Positions 35,542-43,868 of a stretch of 64,000 bases of DNA are shown piece by piece. The position numbers and the translations under genes were made by a program. Each line of letters begins with the position of its first letter. Within the stretch, counting starts at the first letter, position 1. The notes beneath the pieces are model-generated. The model was given only the letters and a program-made list of their open reading frames with translations. It did no database searches and had not been told where the DNA came from. The DNA lies in the NCBI GenBank assembly GCA_002841355.1, contig PHFB01000002.1:414723-478722 (forward strand), given 5' to 3'. This DNA is from Actinobacteria bacterium HGW-Actinobacteria-1. GTDB taxonomy: Bacteria > Actinomycetota > Coriobacteriia > Anaerosomatales > Anaerosomataceae.

Positions 35542-36867
35542 ATGGACGCATCACTGACACTCAGACGCGTGGGCATCCGTCGCCGTTCCGACGACGATGT
35601 GCTCGCCCATGCATTCGATGGCGACCCGGTTGCCTTTGCCGAGGTCTACCGCCGCTACCACAAGCCGATCTACGGCTACTGCCTTGCGCGGTTGATGGAC
35701 CCGGAAGCGGCCGCCGATGCGGCCCAAGAGGTCTTCGTCCGCTTCCTGAAGGCACCTCGTGACGGCATCGAGAAGCCTCGTGCTTGGCTGTACGGGGTGG
35801 CTCGACACGTGACCGTCGACGCGATCCGTGCCCGAGTCCGGGCTCCCGTGACCGTCGATGACGAGGCGATAGAGGACGCTGCAGGGTCGGCGACCGATGC
35901 TGCAGACGAGTTCTTCGGTCGTGAGGACGCCCGTGACGTCTTCCTCGCGCTTCGCAGGATGCGACCGCGCTATCGGACCGCGCTCATCTTAAGAGAGATG
36001 CACCACGAGTCGGCCGCTGATATGGCTGACGCGTTGGACATCACTCCCGGGGCTGTCGATACGCTTGTCAGCCGAGCCAGGGACGCGTTCGGACGGACCT
36101 ATGGTGAGGTCGCGAAGCTTCCTTCGGACTGTCGCGACACGACGGCCGCGATCTACAAGCGCAAAGGAACCGGGCTTGATGCCGAGGAGGAGCAGCGGCT
36201 GCAGTCGCACCTGATCATCTGCGATCGCTGCCGAGCAGAGGCGAAGATGGCGGACCGGCTCGACCGGCTCTCCGCGCTGCTTCCGTTCCTGATTCCGACG
36301 GACAAGATGGGGCAAACGATATTCGAGCGGGCCGGGCTGTGGCTGGGGAGAGTGCCCGATCTGGCGGTACAGCTCGGCTATGCGCTCTCGCCGGACCGGA
36401 CGGTCCCTGCCGCGAAGGTCGTGGCCGGCCTGCTCGCCGTGACGATCGTTGCGGGGGCTGGCGCCGCCTCGGTCGAATCCCACCGGGACAATGAGACGTC
36501 GGGCACGCCCATCGAATCCACCGAACGATCCGACGACGGGGCCTCCCACGGCGAGTCGTTGACGACGTCCACGTGGGCGGACACCTGGATGCATGACCAG
36601 TCACACAGCGGCACGGAGTCGGGCGCAAACATATGGTCGAGCGACTCTTCACACATGACGGGGGAAGGTTCGACCCGCGACACCGCCACAAGCACGATGG
36701 GTTCGTCCCCCTCGGGAATGGACAGCAGCTCGCAGAACACCATGGACCCCGTTCATACGCCGACCGGTTCGACGTCGTGGAGCGGGGATAGTTCGACGTC
36801 CCACACCGGCGACACGTGGGACGGCTCGTACTCCGCACCGTCGGACTCGACTTCGCGAGACTGGTGA
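35542..36867 (+). CDS. ECF sigma factor fused to zinc-finger-like, TM and Ser/Thr-rich tail
   Basis: This 441-residue protein begins at ATG 35542, or GTG 35536. Domains: sigma region 2 (about 25-95, including YCLARLMDPEAAADAAQEVF), sigma region 4 (about 130-185), an anti-sigma-like HxxxxCxxC segment near residue 223 (SHLIICDRC), a TM helix at about 293-311, then about 130 residues rich in Ser, Thr, Gly and Asp that should be outside the cell. A sigma factor fused to its own membrane anchor and sensor-like tail is unusual. The predicted promoter suggests autoregulation. Confidence 0.85.
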   Translation: MDASLTLRRVGIRRRSDDDVLAHAFDGDPVAFAEVYRRYHKPIYGYCLARLMDPEAAADAAQEVFVRFLKAPRDGIEKPRAWLYGVARHVTVDAIRARVRAPVTVDDEAIEDAAGSATDAADEFFGREDARDVFLALRRMRPRYRTALILREMHHESAADMADALDITPGAVDTLVSRARDAFGRTYGEVAKLPSDCRDTTAAIYKRKGTGLDAEEEQRLQSHLIICDRCRAEAKMADRLDRLSALLPFLIPTDKMGQTIFERAGLWLGRVPDLAVQLGYALSPDRTVPAAKVVAGLLAVTIVAGAGAASVESHRDNETSGTPIESTERSDDGASHGESLTTSTWADTWMHDQSHSGTESGANIWSSDSSHMTGEGSTRDTATSTMGSSPSGMDSSSQNTMDPVHTPTGSTSWSGDSSTSHTGDTWDGSYSAPSDSTSRDW

Positions 36868-36876
36868 TCGAACGAA

Positions 36877-36905
36877 GACTGTAAGGAATCGCGCCGGGAG
36901 TCGAC
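36877..36905 (+). promoter_or_regulatory. predicted ECF promoter of the secreted Pro/Thr-rich gene
   Basis: GACTGTAAGG (36877-36886), 15 bases, CGAC (36902-36905), matching the site upstream of the sigma gene. It lies 63 bases before the next ATG. Confidence 0.6.
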
Positions 36906-36968
36906 TTCTCTTGTGAACGAGCAGAGGGGCACATCCGAGCCGCTCGCTATTCGACAGGAGATCACAGT

Positions 36969-37373
36969 ATGAAGAGAACGAGGTTCATCGCCTTCATGGC
37001 GGCAGCGCTCATCGCAGGGTTCGTCCTGGGTGGAATCGGCGTCTCTGCAGCGGCAACCAGGACTGCGACGTCCGCTCCGCGTGCGGTAGCTAACCGTATC
37101 GTGGCTTCCAGCCCGCCAAGCTCGGTGACCCCCGGACCCGCGCAGATGGTAACCAACACACCGGCGCCCACGCCGCCGCAGACGGTCACCGTCACTCCCG
37201 CGTCCACATCGCCGCAGACAGTCACCAGCACACCGGCGCCGCAAGACCCGCGCACGGCCGTCAGCAGCACCTACTGTGCGCCGCAGCAACCCACGACCAC
37301 GACCCAGAGCCGCGACCGGGACCGCGACCAGTATCACGATGGGTCGAACAGCACCTCGAGGTGTGACTGGTAG
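36969..37373 (+). CDS. secreted Pro/Thr-rich protein, likely sigma target
   Basis: This 134-residue protein has a signal peptide (FIAFMAAALIAGFVLGGIGVSAAA), then tandem imperfect TPAPxPPQTV-type repeats and a charged RDRDRDQYHD stretch. It ends STSRCDW. The fused sigma factor ends STSRDW, so the two proteins share a C-terminal motif. ATG 36969 has AGGAG upstream. Function is unknown; a cell-surface role under ECF control is inferred. Confidence 0.75.
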   Translation: MKRTRFIAFMAAALIAGFVLGGIGVSAAATRTATSAPRAVANRIVASSPPSSVTPGPAQMVTNTPAPTPPQTVTVTPASTSPQTVTSTPAPQDPRTAVSSTYCAPQQPTTTTQSRDRDRDQYHDGSNSTSRCDW

Positions 37374-37398
37374 TCAGCGACTCAGATGTTGAATGCAT

Positions 37399-37420
37399 GG
37401 AGGCTCCTTCGGGAGCCTCC
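37399..37420 (+). terminator. strong hairpin terminator
   Basis: GGAGGCTCC (37399-37407) and GGAGCCTCC (37412-37420) form a perfect 9-bp stem with a TTCG loop, 26 bases after the secreted protein gene. No clear T-run follows. Confidence 0.7.
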
Positions 37421-37469
37421 TGCGTTGTTGAAGGACGTAGGAGGAAGAGACCCTGAGAACGTAGGACAG

Positions 37470-37652
37470 ATGGGCCGCTTCTGGGCGGTGACCATGGGCT
37501 CGACGATAGGCATGGTCGTCGCCGATGCGATCGCCATCGGGATCGGACGGCTGCTCGGCAAGAACATCCCCGAGCTCTTGATGCGACGCGTGTCTGGCGT
37601 CATCTTCATCGTGTTCGGACTATTCAGTATCGGGTCTGTGCTGTTCGGCTAG
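37470..37652 (+). pseudogene. GDT1/UPF0016 transporter C-terminal fragment
   Basis: The readable protein TMGSTIGMVVADAIAIGIGR followed by GVIFIVFGLFSIGSVLFG is the second half of a GDT1/UPF0016 cation transporter. The first repeat with its E-x-G-D-(K/R) motif is missing. ATG 37470 is the first in-frame start after the terminator; the frame stays open to 37386. It is probably a truncated gene. Confidence 0.65.
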
Positions 37653-37680
37653 GCGTGTGGGTCGTCTCCACACGAGACCC

Positions 37681-38055
37681 TCACCGTGGTTCCGGTGCTC
37701 CTCGCTGACGCAGGTAGGCTAGAGCTGCGTCGAGTAACGGACGAATCCCCGGATCCGCAAGATCGTAGTAGACGAGCTTCCCTTTGCGCCGGTACTTCGC
37801 GAGTCCGGCGCGGTACAGCAGGCGCAAGTGGTATGAGGCGACAGCTGTGGTCGACTCTATGATGGCGGCCACATCGCAGACGCACAGCTCCGACTGGCTC
37901 AGCGCGTACAGCACGCGGAAGCGGGTGTCGTCTGCTAGTAGCGCCACAACTTCTCCAGCGCCGATGATGCTGCGTACCGTCGGCTGCAGCGTCTCGACGG
38001 TCTCCGCGTGGACGCAAACTACGTCGCAGACAGGGATGTCTTTGGGCTTCACCAT
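37681..38055 (-). CDS. cadC: CadC-type ArsR/SmtB metal repressor
   Basis: This 124-residue winged-helix repressor has cysteines at 10 and 14 (PVCDVVCVH) and at 58 and 60 (ELCVCDVA). The latter fall exactly at the CadC Cys58/Cys60 metal-site positions; the N-terminal pair corresponds to Cys7/Cys11. CadC senses Cd, Pb and Zn and releases DNA on metal binding. ATG 38055 follows AAGGAG. The gene is divergent from the CadA-type ATPase, as in classical cadCA loci. Confidence 0.9.
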   Translation of the reverse strand: MVKPKDIPVCDVVCVHAETVETLQPTVRSIIGAGEVVALLADDTRFRVLYALSQSELCVCDVAAIIESTTAVASYHLRLLYRAGLAKYRRKGKLVYYDLADPGIRPLLDAALAYLRQRGAPEPR

Positions 38056-38110
38056 GAGGGCGACTCCTTACATTCAAGCCACGGCTTGACTGTCATGGTC
38101 CCCGGGAATA

Positions 38111-38156
38111 CACTCCAACAATCGTTTGAGCGTTTGTACCATCGTACCATGGAGTG
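38111..38156. promoter_or_regulatory. cadC-cadA intergenic operator region
   Basis: Between the divergent genes are an inverted pair CACTCCA/TGGAGTG (38111-38117 and 38150-38156), a direct repeat of CGTTTG, and a direct repeat of GTACCAT (38136-38142, 38144-38150). One or more of these may be the CadC site; which one cannot be told by eye. Confidence 0.4.
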
Positions 38157-38167
38157 CCGGAGGTCCC

Positions 38168-40276
38168 ATGTCAATCGCAACTGCAGAACCTACCAAGAAG
38201 ACGCTTCGGGTCGAGGGGATCACCTGACTCGACTGCGCGGCGAAGTTCGAGAAGAACGTCGCCGCTCTCCCCGGTGTCACCGGGGCACGTCTTAACGCCA
38301 CAACGGGAACTCTGGTGATCGAGGGCGTAGCTGACCTCGAAGCCATCCGCAAAGAAGGCAAGGCGGAGAACTACATGATAGAGCCGGCCGACGCTCCGGC
38401 GAGATCTGGCGCGTCAGCCGGACCTGACTGGGAGAAGCGTCGCGTTCTCGTGGCATTGGCCGCCGTAATCATGGGCTACATCGCCGAATCTGTACTCGCC
38501 GCACAGGTCGTCGGCATCACGGCTTTCGTCGTCGCTGCCATCGTCGGTGGTTGGTCGAACTACCGTAAGGCGATCAGAGCTATACCTCGTCGCGACCTCA
38601 ACATGTCGGTCCTGATGAGCGTGGCCGTCATCGGTGCTGTCGCCCTTGGCGAGTACGAGGAGGCCGGAGTCGTCGCCCTCCTATTCGGGGTATCCGAAAT
38701 GCTCGAAGGTTGGACGATGGACCGAGCCCGGCGCTCGATTCGCGAGCTGATGGACATCGCGCCTAGATCCGCTCGTGTAGAACGGGGCGGCGTAGTCTCG
38801 GACGTTTCCGTGGAAGAGATCGTTGTCGACGACATCATGCACGTACGGCCGGGCGAGAAGCTCGCCATGGATGGCGTGGTCACATCAGGAGTCTCCTCCG
38901 TCAACCAAGCAGCCATCACCGGTGAATCAATACCGGTCGAGAAAGCCGTCGGGGATGAGGTCTACGCAGGCACGCTCAACGTACAGGGGCTGCTCCGCGT
39001 CCAGGTCACGAAGCGGGTCGAGGACACGACCATCGCGAAGATCATCCACATGGTCGAAGATGCGCAGGCCCACAGGGCCCCGTCGCAGGCGTTCGTTGAG
39101 AGGTTCGCCGCTATCTACACGCCCATCGTCATCGGCCTTGCCGCCGGCATAGCGCTGCTTCCGCCGTTGCTGGCCGGACAGTCGTGGGAGCCGTGGGTCT
39201 ATCGGGGCCTTACGCTTCTCGTGGTCAGCTGCCCCTGTGCATTGGTGGTTTCCACGCCGGTCGCCATCGTCAGCGCGATCTCGAACGCTGCCAAGCGTGG
39301 TGTCCTCATCAAGGGCGGTGTGTACCTGGAGCAGATGGGGTCAGTGACTGCCATCGCTTTCGACAAGACAGGAACCCTGACTATCGGCTCGCCTGCCGTT
39401 ACCGATGTCGTCCCACTCGGCGACAACGCCCCGGTCGTCTCGGTGTTGGCAGACGCGGCAGCCATTGAACGACATTCCGAGCATCCCTTGGCCAAGGCGG
39501 TCCTTGACGAAGCAGACCGTCAGGGTATCGCTGTACCTGAGTCACATGACTTCAAGGCGACCTTTGGAGCGGGTGCTTCCGCGACCGTGGACGGACGACG
39601 TCTTCGGATCGGGAGTCTCAAGCTCTTTCCAGAGGTGGCGGACGACGTACGGGCGCAAGTGATCGCCTTGGAAAGCGAAGGAAAGACCGTTCTGCTGCTT
39701 GGGGACGAGAGCGGGCCTCTCGGCCTGATCGCCGTGGCGGACCGCGTGCGAGAGGATGCACCGTCAGTCATATCGGATCTCCGGAAGGCCGGCGTAGAGC
39801 ACGCCGTCATCCTGACCGGCGACAACGAGCGAGTCGCAGCCAGCGTTGCCGCCCAGGTGGGAGCCGATCGGTTCGAGGCGAGCCTGCTGCCTCAAGACAA
39901 AGTCGGCGCGGTCAAGACGCTACTCGCCGATTACGGCAAGGTCGCCATGGTTGGCGACGGCGTCAACGACGCGCCGGCCCTGGCAACCGCGACTGTCGGC
40001 ATCGCGATGGGGGGAGCCGGATCGGACACGGCCCTTGAAACGGCAGACATCGCCCTACTGTCGGACGACTTGAGTCAGCTGCCGTTCACTGTCAGCCTGT
40101 CTCGCGCGGCTCTGAACACGATTCGTGTGAACATCGCTTTCTCGCTCGGCATCAAGCTGATCGCTGTCCTCGCCGTGTTTCCCGGCTGGCTGACGCTGTG
40201 GCTGGCCATACTCGCCGATATGGGCGCATCGGTACTGGTGACACTGAACGGCGTCCGGTTGTTGCGGTATCGCTGA
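38168..40276 (+). CDS. cadA: CadA-type P1B ATPase with in-frame TGA, candidate selenoprotein
   Basis: From ATG 38168 the frame runs 702 codons with one TGA at codon 20 (38225-38227). The N-terminal HMA domain reads LRVEGIT-TGA-LDCAAKFEKNV, where CadA proteins have a Cys at the TGA position (CxxC). The rest is intact: TGES, CPC in SCPCALVV near residue 354, DKTGTLT near 400, [10 protein letters not shown]. It exports Zn, Cd or Pb, as the divergent cadC supports. A SECIS-like hairpin follows the TGA. If TGA is a true stop, translation would have to restart downstream (for example GTG 38315), giving a 653-residue ATPase without the HMA domain. Confidence 0.8.
38225..38265 (+). promoter_or_regulatory. 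UGA codon plus bacterial SECIS-like hairpin
   Basis: Nine bases after TGA (38225-38227) a stem forms: GCGGCGA (38237-38243) with TCGCCGC (38259-38265), a one-by-one internal loop, then GTTC (38245-38248) with GAAC (38254-38257), closing a GAGAA loop. The loop begins 22 bases after the UGA and its first base is G, which is what the bacterial SECIS model asks for. This could be chance from codon use in a conserved region. Confidence 0.5.
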
Positions 40277-40290
40277 GGGTCCGGACACCA

Positions 40291-41112
40291 CTAGTTCTGA
40301 GTCGAAGATCCAGTGGGCGTGTGGTCAAAAGAACCGCTGCGATATCCTTCGAGGTCTTGGGCGACAAACAGGAACCCCGCGGCCTTGATCCCCGCAGCCA
40401 ACTCGTTCCGTAGCGCGAACGCTCGCTCCATTTCCGAGGAGTCCACCTCAACTCGCGCCACTTCTCCATGTGCGCGAACGCGCACCTGTCTGAGGCCAAG
40501 ACCGCGGCACGCGGCCTCGGCGGAAGCCACACGCTCAAGCATCAGCGGAGTGATCTGTGAACCGTATGGAATGCGGCTGGAAAGGCATGCCATGGCCGGC
40601 TTGTCCCACGTCGGAAGTCCCAAGTCCCGAGACAACAGGCGGATCTCATCTTTGCGGAGTCCGCTATCCAGTAGTGGGCTCAGTACACCATAGGCCGCTG
40701 CGGCTCTTCTGCCCGGGCGGTGATCGTTGAGATCATCGGCATTGGTGCCGTCAGCGATCCACTCCATTCCGTACACCGAAGCGGTCTCACCCAGCACGCT
40801 GAACAGCTCGCTCTTACAGTAGTAGCAGCGGTCGCGTGGGTTGGCCTGGAAGCGAGGGTCGGCGAGTTCATGGGTGGCTACCTCATGTAGACGCAGGCCC
40901 AGGACGTCAGCCGTCGCGCGGGCACCTTCCAGCTCGCTCGCCGGAACTGTCGCCGACACCCCCAGGACGGCCATAGTACGCTCGCCGAGGCAAGCATGAG
41001 CCGCGAAGGCAAGGAACGTCGAATCCACGCCCCCCGAGTAAGCGACCAGCACGCTCCCGAGACTCTCGAGCCGGCGGCGCAGGTCGTCGTACTTCTGTGA
41101 CGCTCCGTACAT
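40291..41112 (-). CDS. larE: LarE, sacrificial sulfur transferase
   Basis: This 273-residue PP-loop protein has SGGVDS at residues 26-31, a CYYC pair at 96 and 99, and KPAMACLSSRIPYG with Cys at 176, the position of the sacrificial cysteine in LarE. LarE adenylates and sulfurates the nicotinate-derived precursor of the nickel-pincer cofactor used by lactate racemase. LarB, LarC and LarA are not in the window, so it may serve another thiolation. It converges with the ATPase gene with a 14-base gap. ATG 41112 is followed by a full-length family match. Confidence 0.88.
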   Translation of the reverse strand: MYGASQKYDDLRRRLESLGSVLVAYSGGVDSTFLAFAAHACLGERTMAVLGVSATVPASELEGARATADVLGLRLHEVATHELADPRFQANPRDRCYYCKSELFSVLGETASVYGMEWIADGTNADDLNDHRPGRRAAAAYGVLSPLLDSGLRKDEIRLLSRDLGLPTWDKPAMACLSSRIPYGSQITPLMLERVASAEAACRGLGLRQVRVRAHGEVARVEVDSSEMERAFALRNELAAGIKAAGFLFVAQDLEGYRSGSFDHTPTGSSTQN

Positions 41113-41322
41113 GTTTCCCTCCTCCGTCGAGAGTCTTGAGACCCAATGGTATCCCAGCGGACGGATGCCCACGGCTGGCGGGCATGTGGACTGCGATCTT
41201 CGAGATTCAAGAGTCCCGACTGCAGTCACAGGCAACGCCGTTCGCCTGCCTGGCCTGAAGAATCGGCGTGAACGGGTGCGTGTAGGTCTGCAGGCACAAG
41301 CGTCAGGTGGCATACCTGCTGC

Positions 41323-41328
41323 TATACT
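41323..41328 (+). promoter_or_regulatory. extended -10 promoter, possibly leaderless
   Basis: TGCTATACT (extended -10, TATACT at 41323-41328) ends seven bases before ATG 41335, and no ribosome site is visible. This suggests a leaderless transcript for the small membrane protein. Confidence 0.4.
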
Positions 41329-41334
41329 CCCGTC

Positions 41335-41619
41335 ATGATTGGTCTCATGCGCAACGTTGCGATACTGTTCGCGGTCCTCGTAGTCGCCCTGGTGCTGGCC
41401 ACGGCGGGCGAGGGCGCATGCGCCGAATGCGTTCACGGGTGCTGTGTCCGCAACGATGGCGTGCGCCGTCTGATCTCGGCGATACGCCGAGTCATTCGGC
41501 GGCTCACCAGCCTGGTCGAGCCCGTCATGCGGGCGTTCTTCACGCCGCCTTTGGGCCTCCAGGATCACGCCGTTCGTCCGACTCCTTGCGCAGTAGAGGT
41601 CGCGCCGCTGAGGATCTGA
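41335..41619 (+). CDS. small CxHxCC membrane protein, copy 2
   Basis: This 94-residue protein has an N-terminal helix (VAILFAVLVVALVLATA) and a Cys/His cluster with ECVHGCC (CxHxCC), then a basic amphipathic helix and a C-terminus ending APLRI. Layout and motif match the protein at 28815, and like it this gene directly precedes an HMA-cupredoxin gene. A metal-binding membrane role is inferred. No named family is recognised. Confidence 0.65.
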   Translation: MIGLMRNVAILFAVLVVALVLATAGEGACAECVHGCCVRNDGVRRLISAIRRVIRRLTSLVEPVMRAFFTPPLGLQDHAVRPTPCAVEVAPLRI

Positions 41620-41670
41620 CACTCGCTGTCGTTTCCCTAGGCCGGCCGCATCCCTCTCGAGGAGTCCTTC

Positions 41671-43155
41671 ATGTTCAAGCACGTTCGCTTTGCCGGAGTC
41701 TCTTCCCTTGTCGCGCTGCTCGTGCTGAGCTACGCGGCGCCCGCATTGGCTGCACCCTCCGCCTGGTCCTTCGTGGACGTCGGGCTTCACTTGGAGAACG
41801 GCCAACCACTGATTCTCGTCTCTGGCGACCTGCCCGAAGACGTGCCGCTGCCGTACGAGGCCGAGTTGGCAGTCCCGTCAGGCACGCAGCTTCAGTGGAT
41901 CGGCGAGATACTCGGTGGGCCGCCTTCAGAAGACCCTCAGCTTCCGTATGTGAAGACGGCCGTTGGCGACATGGACGTCTACACGTTCACGCTGACGAAG
42001 TCGCGGACTGCGCAGTTCGAGGGCATTCCAACCGGCATGACGGGAACTGCAGGCGAGATTCAGAGCACGACCATCAAGTGGACCGCGTGGCAGGACCTGC
42101 CATCAGTGCGCGTGTCCCAGCGGCTCCCGCGTGGCGCTCAGGTCGCTCAGGCCTCGGACGGTGCTTCGATGCAGGCAGGCGACGAGACCTACAGCCGCTA
42201 CTCGAAGACCGTCACGAACGCCAAGGCGGGAGACGTGATCGACCTGACCTTCTCCTACACGTTGCCGACCTCTGCTCCCTCCGCGGGCTCCTCCCAGTCG
42301 AGCACGAACGTCATCGTGACCGTGTTCATGGGAGCGGCCGCGCTGCTTCTGCTCGGAATCGTGGTGGTGTCCATGCGGCAGAAGGTTACGACGCTCTCGC
42401 CCGAACCCGTAGCGCAAGCGGCGCCGCAACGGAGAGCGTCAGCCAAGCAGCAGCCCCGGACCGTGGAGGAGCCTGCTGTCGAGCCCACCCCCCGTCCCGG
42501 CTTCTTGCGACCTCAGTTTCTGATAGCCGGTGTGCTGATCATGGTTGTCGTTGTGGCGGTATCGGCACTCAGCAGCGGAGGCTCCGTCAAGAACGGCAAG
42601 ATCACCAAGTTCTTCGGATCGACCAGCCCGTGTTCGTCTACCTCACTCGCACTGATGCCGAACCCAGGCGTGGATCTCGCCGAGCAGGGAAAGGACATCG
42701 TCGACGCCTTTTCGGGATATGACGGCATCGGTGATGTGACGTTGACGATCGACGCGTCCACTCTGGACGTCACGTACTGCGAGTCCTCGCACACGGAGGA
42801 AAGCATCCGTCAGATCGTCGAAGGGACGGGACTCGTGAGCCTCGCCGCCGCACCGGTCGCATCCGCTCCCACCACAGCGACCATCGATCCCACGGGCACC
42901 AAGCAAACCGCCACCGTGGAGACCTCATCCGAATCCTTTGACCCCGGGACAGTGATACTCAAGGCGGGCCTTCCGTCCGAGATCGCCTTCGGTCAGGCCG
43001 CTGGCTGCATCACGGAGGTCGTCTTCACGAGCCTGGGCATCACGCAGCCTCTTTCGACTGGCGCGACGACGGTGGCACTCCCGGCGCTTCAGCCGGGCAC
43101 CTACGCCTTCGCGTGCGCGATGGGCCATCAGACTGGATCGGTCGTGGTGCAGTAA
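41671..43155 (+). CDS. secreted/membrane protein with HMA-like and cupredoxin-like domains, copy 2
   Basis: This 494-residue protein has the same order as the 29182 protein: signal peptide (SLVALLVLSYAAPALAAPS), beta-rich domain (28-200), TM at about 212-234, basic linker, TM at 282-303, HMA-like domain (310-390) with loop PCSSTS, and a cupredoxin-like domain (413-494) with GC in AAGCITEVVF and CAMGHQTG near the end. The copper-site Met pattern differs from copy 1 (CAMGH against CGMDM). GAGGAG lies upstream. It probably handles copper or a similar metal outside the membrane. Confidence 0.75.
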   Translation: MFKHVRFAGVSSLVALLVLSYAAPALAAPSAWSFVDVGLHLENGQPLILVSGDLPEDVPLPYEAELAVPSGTQLQWIGEILGGPPSEDPQLPYVKTAVGDMDVYTFTLTKSRTAQFEGIPTGMTGTAGEIQSTTIKWTAWQDLPSVRVSQRLPRGAQVAQASDGASMQAGDETYSRYSKTVTNAKAGDVIDLTFSYTLPTSAPSAGSSQSSTNVIVTVFMGAAALLLLGIVVVSMRQKVTTLSPEPVAQAAPQRRASAKQQPRTVEEPAVEPTPRPGFLRPQFLIAGVLIMVVVVAVSALSSGGSVKNGKITKFFGSTSPCSSTSLALMPNPGVDLAEQGKDIVDAFSGYDGIGDVTLTIDASTLDVTYCESSHTEESIRQIVEGTGLVSLAAAPVASAPTTATIDPTGTKQTATVETSSESFDPGTVILKAGLPSEIAFGQAAGCITEVVFTSLGITQPLSTGATTVALPALQPGTYAFACAMGHQTGSVVVQ

Positions 43156-43188
43156 TCGGAGCGAGGGGTAGACGAAGGAGAGGACCAC

Positions 43189-43839
43189 ATGAAGCTGTCA
43201 CCCAAGCACTGGATCTGGCTCGTCGGCGCTTCGGCAATCGCTGCGATCCTGGTCTACCAGACAGTGGCGGACCCGCCGGGAAAGCGAACGCAAGACGGGC
43301 AGATCGTGACGGAGATCATCAGCACCACCAAAGGTGATGCCGCAGTGGTCTTTGACATTACCCTGAAGGAGGGCGGGGATCCTACACACGAAGCGGATCA
43401 TGTCTTCGACTCGATTCAGAGTCAGGCGATCGATCGAGCGTCGTTCGATGCTTCAACCCTCAAGCTTGAGGTGCAGTACGATAGCGCCTCGATTGCCGAG
43501 GGCGATATCCGCCAGATGCTCGCGACCGCAGGCTATGTGGCATTAGCGGCCTCCGAAGGTGTCGCGGCCACCGTATCGGCAGACGGGACAAGCCAACAAC
43601 TTGCCGTTACTCCGGGAGAGCGGCTCGAGCCTAATCTCATGACCGCCAAAGCGGGACTACCGTTGACCATCACCTTTGGAGTCGGCTCGGGCCATTTGGC
43701 ATCAGTGAAGATCGAGTCGCTAGGCGTGGAACAGAACATCGAACAGGGAGGCACGCTCGAGCTGCCTGCACTGCAGCCCGGCACATACGAGCTTCTGTGC
43801 GCCGAAGGCTACGCGGACGGCACGCTCCTCGTGGAGTAG
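43189..43839 (+). CDS. short HMA-like plus cupredoxin-like protein with degenerate metal site
   Basis: This 216-residue paralogue lacks the beta-rich N-terminal domain and has a single TM anchor (WIWLVGASAIAAILVYQTV). The HMA-like part (35-117) has no cysteine pair, and the cupredoxin-like part (130-216) lost the first Cys (GSGHLASVKI) and ends LLCAEGYADG without the Met ligands. AAGGAGAGG precedes ATG 43189. It may act as a structural or regulatory partner of copy 2, or be decaying. Confidence 0.7.
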   Translation: MKLSPKHWIWLVGASAIAAILVYQTVADPPGKRTQDGQIVTEIISTTKGDAAVVFDITLKEGGDPTHEADHVFDSIQSQAIDRASFDASTLKLEVQYDSASIAEGDIRQMLATAGYVALAASEGVAATVSADGTSQQLAVTPGERLEPNLMTAKAGLPLTITFGVGSGHLASVKIESLGVEQNIEQGGTLELPALQPGTYELLCAEGYADGTLLVE

Positions 43840-43868
43840 GGAGTAGGAGTCATGGCGGGTCTTGAGGG

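Noticed and set aside
41113..41805. 231-codon upstream extension of the LarE frame
   Set aside because: ATG 41112 gives a normal-length LarE; the extension is antisense to the small CxHxCC gene.
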